Shown here: positions 26,252-34,375 of the stretch, piece by piece | How the letters are laid out: the number at the start of each line of letters is the position of its first letter | Numbering within the stretch: position 1 is the stretch's first letter | Source: Rhodobacteraceae bacterium IMCC1909 | GTDB taxonomy: Bacteria; Pseudomonadota; Alphaproteobacteria; Rhodobacterales; Rhodobacteraceae | Direction of reading: 5' to 3' | Length of the DNA stretch: 64,000 nucleotides | Assembly (NCBI GenBank): GCA_030704425.1 | Contig: JAPDHM010000001.1 | Location: 1 to 64,000, forward strand | Translations under genes and position numbers: made by a program | The notes under the pieces: model-generated | What the model saw: the letters and a program-made list of their open reading frames with translations, nothing else | What the model was told of the DNA's origin: nothing | The model's database searches: none

Positions 26252-26875
26252 GAGTGGGGGCGCTTGTCACAACAGTGTAGACATTGGCTTATCGAATGCT
26301 GCCCCGTGCTACACTGCGGCTGTGTGGGATCGCTCACTCAGTACATTCAATAGTGCGTCCAGTAGTCAGTACGTTCTTACGATTAGCGACTTTGAGCCGT
26401 GATACAGATGGATAACCTGTTAAATCCAGCTAATGCACACCAGCAGCGTTGCCCTAGATGCCAGTCACCTCTGAACACCGTTGTTGTGCATCTGCATGAG
26501 CAATGAGTATTGTTTTAAGTCGCAGCTTCATTGCAATCATCACCAGTATACTCTGTCCTAACCAAGGAGCTGCAAATATATTCAAGTACGAAATGATTCA
26601 CTGTAATTGACGAAATTTTTGTCATGCTCCTATTTTCTCCAAACCAACATTATCTTCGATTTGTTTGTTTAACCAAGGTTGGAACAATCGGTCGCATTGC
26701 AGCAGGTGATGTTGATCTAGCTCTAAATCATGGGTCTGCTGTACAAAACTTCAGACATAACTAGCAGGCTCTTTTCCTGACTTGGCCAGCCTCGTCCCCC
26801 GGGGCTGGTCCCTTTATTTGCCATGTACAAATTTTTCCGTAGAATTGAGAGGCAAAACTAAAGGAGAAAACAAAA
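26252..26875. other. Intergenic region with possible decayed genes
   Basis: No intact gene. On the plus strand an open tail at about 26674-26761 reads VGTIGRIAAGDVDLALNHGS and then VQNFRHN before a stop; I cannot identify it. At 26788-26808 CCAGCC...GGCTGG forms a short hairpin followed by a T-rich stretch. It may end an old transcript just before the small gene at 26876. Confidence 0.4.
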
Positions 26876-27145
26876 ATGTTCGCTACTTTTACCGACTGGG
26901 AATTTTCCGACATGGATGCGATGACTGCCACTGGCGAGGCTATGTGGCCGAAGGTACAAGCTGCTGGCGCACTCAGCTTTAAAGCCACTGCAACCGGCAC
27001 TAACACCGCACGGACAATGATTGTATGGCCAGATTCCGCAACAGCGCAGGCTGCTATCGATGGTTTGAGGACTGCTGCTATGGAAATGACAGATACTAAA
27101 GCCACGGGCATGACTGCGGGTGAGTTGATGTTGGACTTTAGCTAA
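26876..27145 (+). CDS. Small conserved-looking protein of unknown function
   Basis: An 89-residue soluble protein with a clear ribosome-binding site (AAAGGAG 9 bp before the ATG). It is rich in Ala, Thr and Met (FATFTDWEFSDMDAMTATGE...MEMTDTKATGM). Length and pattern suggest a ferredoxin-like alpha/beta barrel fold of the ABM/antibiotic-monooxygenase type, but no catalytic motif can be named. It has no cysteine. It is convergent with the DUF1127 gene, with an inverted repeat (TAGGCGC...GCGCCTA, 27174-27197) between them. The function is unknown. Confidence 0.65.
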   Translation: MFATFTDWEFSDMDAMTATGEAMWPKVQAAGALSFKATATGTNTARTMIVWPDSATAQAAIDGLRTAAMEMTDTKATGMTAGELMLDFS

Positions 27146-27183
27146 AATCCAAACGTCTCGTATGCGACGTAGTTAGGCGCTGC

Positions 27184-27405
27184 TTACACGGCGCCTACCA
27201 AATTTGGGTTTACTGGTGCTGCCTGAGATTTTTCTGCGCCTGCAGCATCTAATTCAGTTAATATATTTGCTTTGATTTGCTCGACAAAAGTCTCACGGGT
27301 GAAGCCAATGTCTTCTAGCTGGCGATCACTCATGTACTGCAGTGCTTGCATGGCTGCGGACGCCTGACGGGCTACAATCATTGCGTTAAAAAATCGTTTA
27401 AGCAT
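27184..27405 (-). CDS. DUF1127 (YjiS-like) small protein
   Basis: A 73-residue protein with the DUF1127 core: ALQYMSDRQLEDIGFTRETF (about residues 21-40), including the D..L.DIG..R pattern. The basic N-terminus carries MLKRFFNAMIVARQ. DUF1127 proteins in Rhodobacteraceae are small RNA-binding or regulatory proteins. One, RSP_6037 of Rhodobacter sphaeroides, is co-transcribed with the CcsR small RNAs. Here the sequence upstream on the same strand holds a matching small-RNA candidate (27530-27600). A ribosome-binding site AGGAG precedes the ATG. Confidence 0.85.
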   Translation of the reverse strand: MLKRFFNAMIVARQASAAMQALQYMSDRQLEDIGFTRETFVEQIKANILTELDAAGAEKSQAAPVNPNLVGAV

Positions 27406-27529
27406 TTTAGTCTCCTTGCTTTTACAATTAATATTAAAGCATTTATCACGTTAAATTTCATCCCACACAGTTGCAATTCCGTTATGCGTTGGACGCATGT
27501 CCATGACTATTACCAGCGTCACACTACTC

Positions 27530-27560
27530 AAAAAAAAAGGCGGTGCCAAAAGACACCGCC
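27530..27560 (-). terminator. Rho-independent terminator upstream of the DUF1127 gene
   Basis: A perfect 7-bp GC-rich stem (GGCGGTG/CACCGCC), an 8-base loop and a run of U on the minus strand. It lies about 125 bp before the DUF1127 start and ends the small-RNA candidate rather than a protein gene. Read-through would extend into the DUF1127 gene. Confidence 0.8.
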
Positions 27561-27600
27561 AGTAAACACTACAATTTCGGGAGGAAATTAAAGCTGTCTC
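27530..27600 (-). ncRNA. Candidate small RNA with anti-Shine-Dalgarno loop and intrinsic terminator
   Basis: On the minus strand a perfect 6-bp stem AATTTC/GAAATT (27589-27573) presents the loop CTCCC, giving UUUCCUCCCGAAA, complementary to Shine-Dalgarno sequence. Nineteen bases later comes a textbook terminator: GGCGGTG/CACCGCC with an 8-base loop (27560-27539) followed by eight or nine U (27538-27530). This layout matches the CcsR ('cuckoo') RNAs of Rhodobacteraceae. No protein gene upstream on this strand needs the terminator. The 5' end is not determined; a weak heat-shock-like promoter (CTTGTTT, then CAGCATTTT) may lie at about 27640-27610. Confidence 0.6.
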
Positions 27601-27731
27601 TTTTTTAGATTAAAATGCTGCGGTGCAACAACAAACAAGATTGCATTGCCGACATGCTTCAGGTGCATGGCTCTGCGTTCAAATTTTATGCAAGAAAGAA
27701 ATTATCTGCCCAACAAAGCGGCTAAACAATG

Positions 27732-27988
27732 CTAGCTCAACGATTCTGCAAACATCGGGCCAAATCCGTTCCACCAAAACCGAACTGTTTCATGGCTGAT
27801 CTCAATACCTCGTTCGTGCAAAAGATCGTCCACGTTACGGAGTGAGAGCGCAAACCGAACATAAAGCATCACAGCCAAGCGGATGATCTCAGGGCTCGTT
27901 TTAAAGTACCTGAATGGGGAGCATTTTGTCATACGGCGAGGCTACGAAACCGCCTGCCCACTTCAACCGAGTTTAATCTGACAGTGCT
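27732..27988 (-). pseudogene. IS6-family transposase, N-terminal remnant with left terminus
   Basis: From the terminus AGCACTGTCAGATT at 27988 leftward lies a leader and then an ATG at 27932. The 66 codons show the IS6 N-terminal HTH: FKTSPEIIRLAVMLYVRF, LSLRNVDDLLHERGIEISHE and TVRFWWNGFGPMF. The frame is cut just after GPMFAES, and the DDE catalytic domain is missing. The terminus abuts the 3' end of the flavin monooxygenase gene. Confidence 0.85.
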
Positions 27989-29853
27989 AACAACATAAAT
28001 CCGGAAAAGAAATCAGTGATGTCACTGTAAGCATCCAGGGGTAAAACCTGTGCCACAAATTGGTCAGGGCGCACGATCAGCAAGGCACCCCGTTTCCGGT
28101 TTATACCGCGATGGTCAAAGATGTCGGGGCCATGGACAAGGTTAGGACAGAAGGCTTTCTCATAGTCGATCAGTCTGTGTTGGCCCTTGCGCGGCAAAAG
28201 CAGTGGCGGGAGTTTTTCAAGCTTCATATTGCGGTGACCTGTTTGAACCACGGCGCGCAAGTCGAATACACTGTCGATGTCGGCACTCTCAGGCGTAAAT
28301 TGAGGAATGAGTGTACTTGAGACATATCTGCATAGGTTCGCAATGCCTGAGCCCATCTGCCCTTCGTCGCCTTGGGATGCAAAGGCGATCAAACGCCAAC
28401 GCCCATCAGCTTTGATCGCATGGCCTAGATGCATCGGCTTGGCATCGCTCAAGCGGATCACCGGTGCAGAGTGAAAACGCATGCCGATCCGCATCCCTTT
28501 GGCGAGCCCTTGATGCGCATCAGTACCCGTCAGCAAAGATAGATGGTACCGCGTCTCAACCCCCGCAGTATAGCGCCCATGCTTCTTAAAATAACTCTGA
28601 AATTGCGCCGCTTCTTTAGCATCTTTCGGCTTGGCACTAAAGAGGCGCGCCATGTCCTTGTCAAAATCAATCAGCTCTTTAGCCTTGGCTTGCCGCTCTT
28701 CCGAGTATGTATCCAACAACGCTGGCTGCGCTTGACCACGCAGCACAGCAGCCAGCTTCCACCCCAGATTAAACGTATCAGCCATCGACACATTCATACC
28801 TTGCCCCGCCTTGGGGCTATGCGTATGACACGCGTCGCCAGCAATAAAGATGCGCGGTATTTGCGTACCGCGAGCATCTGAGGGCACATCGTCAAAGGCA
28901 TCACACAACCTCTGCCCAATCTCGTAGGCTGACCACCATACGACCTCTTTAACATCCAAAGTGTAGGGCGCCAGAATCGACTGAGCTTTGTCGACCAACA
29001 TGTTAGAGGTCACGTTGCGGTCGGCCGCCCGCTCTTCACCGTACAATTCGTCCAGCTCAATGTACATACGAACCATGTATCCGCCCTCACGTGGGATGAT
29101 CAGAATGCTACCCTTGTTCGCAGACTGGACTGCCGCTTTTATCCGGATGTCGGGAAAGTCGGTCACGGCAAGTACATCCATCACACCCCATAGCTGGCGC
29201 GCTGCTTCTCCCTTAAGCTGATATCCGATGGATTTACGCACAACGCTGCGCGCACCGTCACAGCCAACCACATACTTGGCACGGATAGATAAAGTACGGT
29301 CAGTTTCATCCAGACATTTGAATGTCGCAGTCACCGGGAAGTCAGTATGATCGGTTTTCAGCAGCGAGATCAATTGCCGGCTGTAGTCGGGTTCTAACCT
29401 ATGCGTGGAATTGCGCATGGTCTCCAGATAAAAATCATGTACCCGCGCCTGATTGAGGATCACATGAGGCATTTCGGATAAATCATCCTCGACATCCTGA
29501 ATGCGGTCAGCGCGTTGCAAGCCCGTGCCATCCGCGCATGGACGCCAGAACCCAACTTCGTTAACCCAGTAGCTTTCCTTGAGGACCTTCTCGGCAAACC
29601 CGAACGCTTCGAACATCTCAACAGAACGGCAAGCAAGCCCGTCTGCCTGTCCAACTTCCAACGGACCAGATTTTTGTTCTGTGATCATCGTCTTGATTTC
29701 AGGAAAGGCGGCCAATTGCGCAGCAAGCGTGAGGCCTGCCGGTCCACACCCAATAATCAACACGTCAAATGTACGAGCCTCATGGGAATGTCTTTCAGAT
29801 GCAGCCGCAATGGAAGGATCACCACAGCTGAAACCATTCAAGTGATATTGCAT
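27973..29853 (-). CDS. MobA-like flavin aromatic monooxygenase (3-hydroxybenzoate 4-monooxygenase type)
   Basis: A 626-residue FAD/NAD(P)H hydroxylase that would add an ortho hydroxyl to a phenolic acid. The start at 29853 (MQYHLNGF, with ribosome-binding site AGGGGA) matches the usual MobA start, so the longer frame is rejected. Seen are the GxGxxG site IIGCGPAGLTLAAQLAAF, the linker YVVGCDGARSVVRKSIG, the second FAD motif IFIAGDACHTHSPKAGQGMN, and the C-terminal thioredoxin-like dimerisation domain ending VRPDQFVAQVLPLDAYSD. The last few codons and the stop derive from the IS6 terminus, so the native C-terminus is altered by only a few residues. Substrate calls within this family are uncertain (phenol, 3-hydroxybenzoate). 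No ring-cleavage gene is adjacent. Confidence 0.8.
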   Translation of the reverse strand: MQYHLNGFSCGDPSIAAASERHSHEARTFDVLIIGCGPAGLTLAAQLAAFPEIKTMITEQKSGPLEVGQADGLACRSVEMFEAFGFAEKVLKESYWVNEVGFWRPCADGTGLQRADRIQDVEDDLSEMPHVILNQARVHDFYLETMRNSTHRLEPDYSRQLISLLKTDHTDFPVTATFKCLDETDRTLSIRAKYVVGCDGARSVVRKSIGYQLKGEAARQLWGVMDVLAVTDFPDIRIKAAVQSANKGSILIIPREGGYMVRMYIELDELYGEERAADRNVTSNMLVDKAQSILAPYTLDVKEVVWWSAYEIGQRLCDAFDDVPSDARGTQIPRIFIAGDACHTHSPKAGQGMNVSMADTFNLGWKLAAVLRGQAQPALLDTYSEERQAKAKELIDFDKDMARLFSAKPKDAKEAAQFQSYFKKHGRYTAGVETRYHLSLLTGTDAHQGLAKGMRIGMRFHSAPVIRLSDAKPMHLGHAIKADGRWRLIAFASQGDEGQMGSGIANLCRYVSSTLIPQFTPESADIDSVFDLRAVVQTGHRNMKLEKLPPLLLPRKGQHRLIDYEKAFCPNLVHGPDIFDHRGINRKRGALLIVRPDQFVAQVLPLDAYSDITDFFSGFMLLALSD

Positions 29854-29924
29854 TTGAGATCCCCTTTTATCAATATGAATATGTAACACTGCAGGTAATA
29901 TTCAACAAACAGTACATTGATATC

Positions 29925-30052
29925 AAACAAATGAGAACTCACTTCAAATTTCTTGTACAGCCTGAATCTATGCGCTCAATAATTGATGCCACTCAGTAAG
30001 AGCAGCGGCTCGGTTCAGCTTGAAATTGATAGGTGAATAGAGGTGGTGTTCC
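29925..30052 (-). mobile_element. IS6 right-end remnant (copy F)
   Basis: Minus-strand match to the tail block: AATTTCAAGCTGAACCGAGC (30043-30024), then AATTATTGAGCGCATAG and AGTTCTCATTTGTTT. The coding tail FKLNRAAAL is still readable. It lies between the monooxygenase and a Bcr/CflA-type MFS gene. Confidence 0.6.
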
Positions 30053-30175
30053 TGCAAGTCAGTAAAGCCAACCTACCCCCACATCCAGCCTGTGTAGCGC
30101 CTTGAGCGGACTTAGGAGGCTTCATCACGCAAACAGCTACTTAACCGCGTGGCACAGCAAACACATTTAGCTAAA

Positions 30176-31396
30176 TCAGGCATTCAAAGAAAATTCTTTG
30201 TTAAGTTTTTGCACCAACAAAGCCGTGATTAGCCCAAGTAATGATGAAGCCCACATAAGTATTAGCAAGGGCATCTCAGTGCTTCCAGGAGCTAGTACTA
30301 GCCCAGCTAAAGTTGAAAGACCCGCACCTCCAGCTATCGATATTGAGCCGCCTAAACCAGAGGCTGCGCCTGCTAAATGGGGACGCACTGACAACATCCC
30401 AGCAGTTGCGTTTGGAAGGCACAATCCATTGCCGAAACCCACAAAAATCAAACAGCCAAAAAAGCTCATCGCACTAGACTGCCCAAAAAACGACAACAAC
30501 ATCGATAAAGACATGCCAATAAATATCGCAATCAAGCCGATTAAGATCATATAATCAATACTTAATCTTAATGAGTAACGTCCTGAAATAAAATTACCTA
30601 CAAAATATCCAATAGCGGGCGTACCGAAATAAAGACCTAATTTTTCGGGACTTAGGTTGAATACTTTAGAACCCACAAACGGTCCACCACCAAGATACGC
30701 AAAATATGCGCCAGCAGCAAAAGTTGATGTCAAACAATAACCCCAGAAGCGTCTAGAGGCCAGCAGTTCAGGGTATTCCTTGATTTGTTTATGCCACCCG
30801 ATTGTGCTCGATGGTGCTGTTTCACCTTGGTCAAAATATGTCACAATCCATACTATGAGCCCTACGCCACCTATCATCCAAAAATTTGATTTCCATCCAA
30901 ACCAACTATCTAGAAATCCTCCCAAGGCAGGGGCAACCATTGGTGTGATCGCCATCCCCATCGCGATATAGGCTATTTTTGAGGCGGATGCTTGAGTGTC
31001 ACTAGTGTCACGCACGATTGCACGAGATAAGACCATTCCACATGCAGCAAAGGCTTGAACAGCGCGCAAAGTCATAAAAACAGCTGTGTTTTGTGCAAAT
31101 ATACATGCAAAACTAGCAAAAATGAAAATACTAAGAGACCACAACAAAACCGGCCTGCGGCCTATTTTGTCGGACAACGGTCCAACTAAAATTTGTATAA
31201 CTGCGCTTGAACCCAAATAAATTGCGACAGATACCCCCATAATCGCAACCGTAGTGTCAAAATGAACAGCCATAGCTGGTAGGCTCGGCAAAAAACTATT
31301 CATCGCAAGCATGGAAATGCTGGCTAGAAGGACCAAAGTAAACATACTTGGTTGTGTCTTACGATCACAAAAACGTGCATCAGAGAATTTATTCAT
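30176..31396 (-). CDS. Bcr/CflA-type MFS multidrug efflux protein
   Basis: A 406-residue 12-TM exporter of the Bcr/CflA branch. The N-terminus shows LLASISMLAMNSFLPSLPAM, the loop 2-3 motif GPLSDKIGRRPVLL, and the helix 4-5 stretch AFAACGMVLSRAIVRD, where the acidic residue and VxRAIVRD are typical of the branch. Motif C-like APALGGFLDSWFGW follows. It probably exports drugs or a sulfonamide- or Cys-like metabolite. It is flanked by IS6 remnants on both sides, with AT-rich composition, and has no regulator beside it. Confidence 0.85.
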   Translation of the reverse strand: MNKFSDARFCDRKTQPSMFTLVLLASISMLAMNSFLPSLPAMAVHFDTTVAIMGVSVAIYLGSSAVIQILVGPLSDKIGRRPVLLWSLSIFIFASFACIFAQNTAVFMTLRAVQAFAACGMVLSRAIVRDTSDTQASASKIAYIAMGMAITPMVAPALGGFLDSWFGWKSNFWMIGGVGLIVWIVTYFDQGETAPSSTIGWHKQIKEYPELLASRRFWGYCLTSTFAAGAYFAYLGGGPFVGSKVFNLSPEKLGLYFGTPAIGYFVGNFISGRYSLRLSIDYMILIGLIAIFIGMSLSMLLSFFGQSSAMSFFGCLIFVGFGNGLCLPNATAGMLSVRPHLAGAASGLGGSISIAGGAGLSTLAGLVLAPGSTEMPLLILMWASSLLGLITALLVQKLNKEFSLNA

Positions 31397-31450
31397 CGTG
31401 GATGAGCTAATACATTAGCAATATCTTGTCTATTAGCATGCACTTGGGCT

Positions 31451-31977
31451 GGCGCAGTTAGACGAATGGGGACTCGCATCAGATTGCTAGTGTAGCTTGA
31501 ATTTGGGGTTTCAACTATTGACGCCGCTCAGCGAGAGCACCGGCACGGTTCAGCGTGAAATTGATGCGTGAATAGAGATGGCGTAACCAAACAAAACCGC
31601 CCCCGAATGAATTTACAACGCTGACGCTAAAGGACCGTGGTCCGAGACGCGGGGCCCTGGGATTGGGGGCCCCGGTCCACGGTCCTGCGGCTCAACTTTA
31701 GCGATCAGGCACAGTAACCCCTGCAGTTGGTCCACGGACCACGGCCCGAGCAAAATCATCCAACGCCACCTGTGCACAGGTAACACTGAAGGCGGAAACG
31801 TGGGTGGGTGCTCTACTATCCGTGGACCTTGGCTCTTGATTCCCAGTCCACAGACCTAAGCAAGATGGTTCAGGAACCTCGGGCCGGGTTTCATGTGGCG
31901 GAATGGAAAGCGCTTTGTCATACGGCGAGGCTACGAAACCGCCTGCCCACTTCAACCGAGTTTAATCTGACAGTACC
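31451..31977 (-). mobile_element. IS6-derived miniature element with both ends (copy C)
   Basis: Read on the minus strand from 31977: left terminus GGTACTGTCAGATTAAACTC, leader, a frame starting MTKRFPFRH (31923), a GC-rich core, the block GCGTTGTAAATTCATTCGG, the transposase tail (31580-31510) and a right end close to the 31451-31466 terminus. The catalytic domain is missing, so the element is non-autonomous at 527 bp. Copies A and B share the core and tail. The core repeats GGTCCACGG-type motifs (31632, 31675, 31729, 31819). Confidence 0.65.
31632..31685. repeat. Nested GC-rich inverted repeat in the core of copy C
   Basis: The outer arms GGACCGTGG (31632-31640) and CCACGGTCC (31677-31685) pair perfectly over 9 bp. 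Inside them GGGGCCC (31651-31657) and GGGCCCC (31667-31673) pair over 7 bp around a 9-base loop. As RNA or single-stranded DNA this would be a very stable structure. Copies A and B keep parts of it. Confidence 0.8.
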
Positions 31978-32098
31978 GTCATATTCGTTTCCCTCCAGCT
32001 TATTGAATTTGTTTAAAACATACATCAAAGTTGTAGGGCTGGTCTATTTCCCTCAAAACTGCCAACATGACGTAAAAGCTACTCTAGAGAGGGATGTT

Positions 32099-32986
32099 AT
32101 GAGCAAGTTTATTATCGCGCCGCACATGCGCTTGCATGAGTGGATTGCTGTAGAGAAAGGCTATTTTGTTGAGGTCGGTCTCGCATATGAGTTAGAAGAT
32201 CAATTGCTGTCTGCCACAGGTGATCGCCACGATCTCGGGGATCGCGTTGGAGCGTATCAGACCTTTGAAAAAGGGCGTACTTGTGACGTCAGTTCAGCGT
32301 GCCATTGGACAGTCAACGTCGCGGCTGCGTCGGGTCATGGCAAGCTATATGCGAACGCATATTCTGTCTCGCCCTGTGGGATCTTCGTTCCAAATGACAG
32401 TGATATCGAAACGCCTGAAGATCTCGCAAATGTGCCAATTTCAGTAGGTTTCCAATCGGGCAGTCACTATTCGACTATCCAAGCCCTTGAGCCATTCTTG
32501 TCGCATAACGAGATCAATCTCAGCTTTGCTGATGGCCTCCTTTTCAAGCGGATGGAGAACCTGATCGATGGAGTTGTGCCTGCGGTCAGCTTGTTCAGCG
32601 GGCCTTACTATTTCATGGAGCAATTGGGATATCGCAAAGTGCTCGATACCTCGTTCATGATGGCGGCAATGGTCTCAGAAGATGCAGAACTTGAAGATGT
32701 TGAAAAGTATTTCAGCGCGCTGCGTATGGCGCAAAAAGACATCGATTTGCGCCAAGAGCTTTACACGCATTACTATCGCAACGAATTCCCAGAGCGCTTC
32801 AAAGATCAGATGGATACGCGTCTGTTCGGACCTGGTGAGCGCATTGTGTTTGAACCTTATTCGCGTGAAATCTTTGATAAATCGCGGGAATGGATTGCCG
32901 AACGTAACATCTTTGAAGATGGGCTTGGTGAGCTGACCTACGAGGAGTCTATCGTCGCGTCAAAGATGGCAGAACCAGCAGAGTAA
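32099..32986 (+). CDS. NMT1/THI5-like substrate-binding-fold protein without signal peptide
   Basis: A 295-residue protein of the periplasmic-binding fold (TauA/SsuA/NMT1 class). It has an early IAVEKGYFVEVGL stretch typical of the class, then DVSSACHWTVNVAAASGHG, ETPEDLANVPISVGFQSGS and FMMAAMVSEDAE. The ATG at 32099 is chosen for its AGAGAGGG ribosome-binding site; upstream sequence is IS6-derived. There is no signal peptide or lipobox. It may therefore be a cytoplasmic enzyme or sensor rather than a transporter part, or its true 5' end may have been removed by the IS6 insertion. It precedes the Liv-type operon and is probably co-transcribed (142 bp gap). Confidence 0.72.
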   Translation: MSKFIIAPHMRLHEWIAVEKGYFVEVGLAYELEDQLLSATGDRHDLGDRVGAYQTFEKGRTCDVSSACHWTVNVAAASGHGKLYANAYSVSPCGIFVPNDSDIETPEDLANVPISVGFQSGSHYSTIQALEPFLSHNEINLSFADGLLFKRMENLIDGVVPAVSLFSGPYYFMEQLGYRKVLDTSFMMAAMVSEDAELEDVEKYFSALRMAQKDIDLRQELYTHYYRNEFPERFKDQMDTRLFGPGERIVFEPYSREIFDKSREWIAERNIFEDGLGELTYEESIVASKMAEPAE

Positions 32987-33128
32987 AATCCGCGTACTCG
33001 AAAATCAATTAACAAATGCATTGATTTAACGTACGGGTTCAATGCACTATTTATAGATAAGGCTCTCCGACCGCAAACGAGTCGGCATCGTAATGGGCCA
33101 TCTGACACAACGATTCAGGGAGAAATCT

Positions 33129-34322
33129 ATGTATAGAAGAAGCCTTTTTGGCCTTGCAGCAGCGTTAGCTGTCGCCGGCACGTCCTTGTTTGCTCAGGAT
33201 ATGATCAAGATCGGTGCGATTGCACCTAAGACTGGCCCGCTTGCGGGTGGCGCTGTCGTAACACAGTGGCCCAACGTGCGCCTTTGGGTGGAAGAAGTGA
33301 ATGCACGCGGCGGTCTGGACGTTGGCGGCGAAATGAAGATGCTCGAATTGATCGAGTATGACGACAAAACCAATCCTGGCGAGCACATCAAACTGGCGCA
33401 GCGTCTTGCGACGCAGGACAAAGTTGATTTCGTGGTTGCCCCATATGGTACTGGTTTTAACATCGCGACCGCGCCGATCTATGGCAAGTTCGGCTATCCG
33501 ATGATTGCGGTCTCTGCGATCACTGACAAGATGGAAGAGCTGACAACGCGCTATCCAAACCTGTTCTTCACGCTTGGGACCACGACGGCCTTCGTGGACG
33601 GTGTAAAAGAGATCCTGATCGAGCAACGTGACGCTGGTGAAATCGGTAACGAAATCGCGATGGTCAATGTGGCTGACGCCTTCGGTATTGAGCTTGCTGA
33701 TCGCGCACGCGAGCTATTCGGCGAAGCTGGTTTCGACATTGTCTATGACAAGTCTTACCCTCTGGGCACACCAGATTTGAGCCCTGTAATGAAGGGTGCC
33801 AAAGAGAGTGGCGCAAAGGCGTTCGTTGCTTGGTCCTACCCACCAGACAGCTTCGGACTTGCCGAGCAGGCGATTATCGAAGACCTCGACGTAAAACTTT
33901 ATTACTCTGCAGTTGCGACGAGCTTCCCAGCGTTCAAAGGCGCTTATGGCAACAAGATTAACAACGTCTTGGGTGCTGGCGGTACCAATGTGGATAATCC
34001 AGCGATCGCGGCCTACCGCAAAGCACATATGGATATCACGGGCAAAGTCGCGGACTATTGGGCATCCGCCAACACATACGCGTCTTTGCAGATCCTAGAA
34101 CAAGCGATTGTTGGCGCAGCCACGCTCGATCGTGAAGTTGTCACTCAGTATATCAAGGACAACTCGTTTGAAACGGTGATGGGCGAGCTGAGCTTTACCA
34201 ACAACTTCTCCAATACCTTCTGGTCCGTGGGCCAGTGGCAAGATGGCGTCTTTCGCGGTGTGAAGGGATCTAACGTGATCGGCGCGGTACCTGTGCGCGC
34301 AAAAACCGGTTGGTCTGATTAA
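33129..34322 (+). CDS. livK: Liv-type ABC transporter substrate-binding protein
   Basis: A 397-residue periplasmic binding protein of the branched-chain/aromatic (Peripla_BP_6) family. The ATG at 33129 follows GGGAG and starts a signal peptide (LFGLAAALAVAGTSLFA-QD). Binding-fold landmarks are IGAIAPKTGPLAGG, DDKTNPGEHIKLAQRLATQDKVD (landmark), PYGTGFNIATAPI and AKAFVAWSYPPDSF. Many members of this family bind benzoates or other organic acids rather than Leu/Ile/Val, and the oxidative genes downstream suit that. A strong hairpin separates it from the permease genes. Confidence 0.87.
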   Translation: MYRRSLFGLAAALAVAGTSLFAQDMIKIGAIAPKTGPLAGGAVVTQWPNVRLWVEEVNARGGLDVGGEMKMLELIEYDDKTNPGEHIKLAQRLATQDKVDFVVAPYGTGFNIATAPIYGKFGYPMIAVSAITDKMEELTTRYPNLFFTLGTTTAFVDGVKEILIEQRDAGEIGNEIAMVNVADAFGIELADRARELFGEAGFDIVYDKSYPLGTPDLSPVMKGAKESGAKAFVAWSYPPDSFGLAEQAIIEDLDVKLYYSAVATSFPAFKGAYGNKINNVLGAGGTNVDNPAIAAYRKAHMDITGKVADYWASANTYASLQILEQAIVGAATLDREVVTQYIKDNSFETVMGELSFTNNFSNTFWSVGQWQDGVFRGVKGSNVIGAVPVRAKTGWSD

Positions 34323-34334
34323 AAAGAACTGGCA

Positions 34335-34356
34335 CGGGCGGGGACTTTCCCGCCCG
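34335..34356 (+). terminator. Hairpin between livK and livH
   Basis: CGGGCGGG and CCCGCCCG form a perfect 8-bp stem with a 6-base loop, 12 bp after the livK stop. No U-tract follows, so it probably stabilises or attenuates transcripts rather than ending them completely. Confidence 0.6.
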
Positions 34357-34375
34357 ACCACTCTCGGGAGATCTA

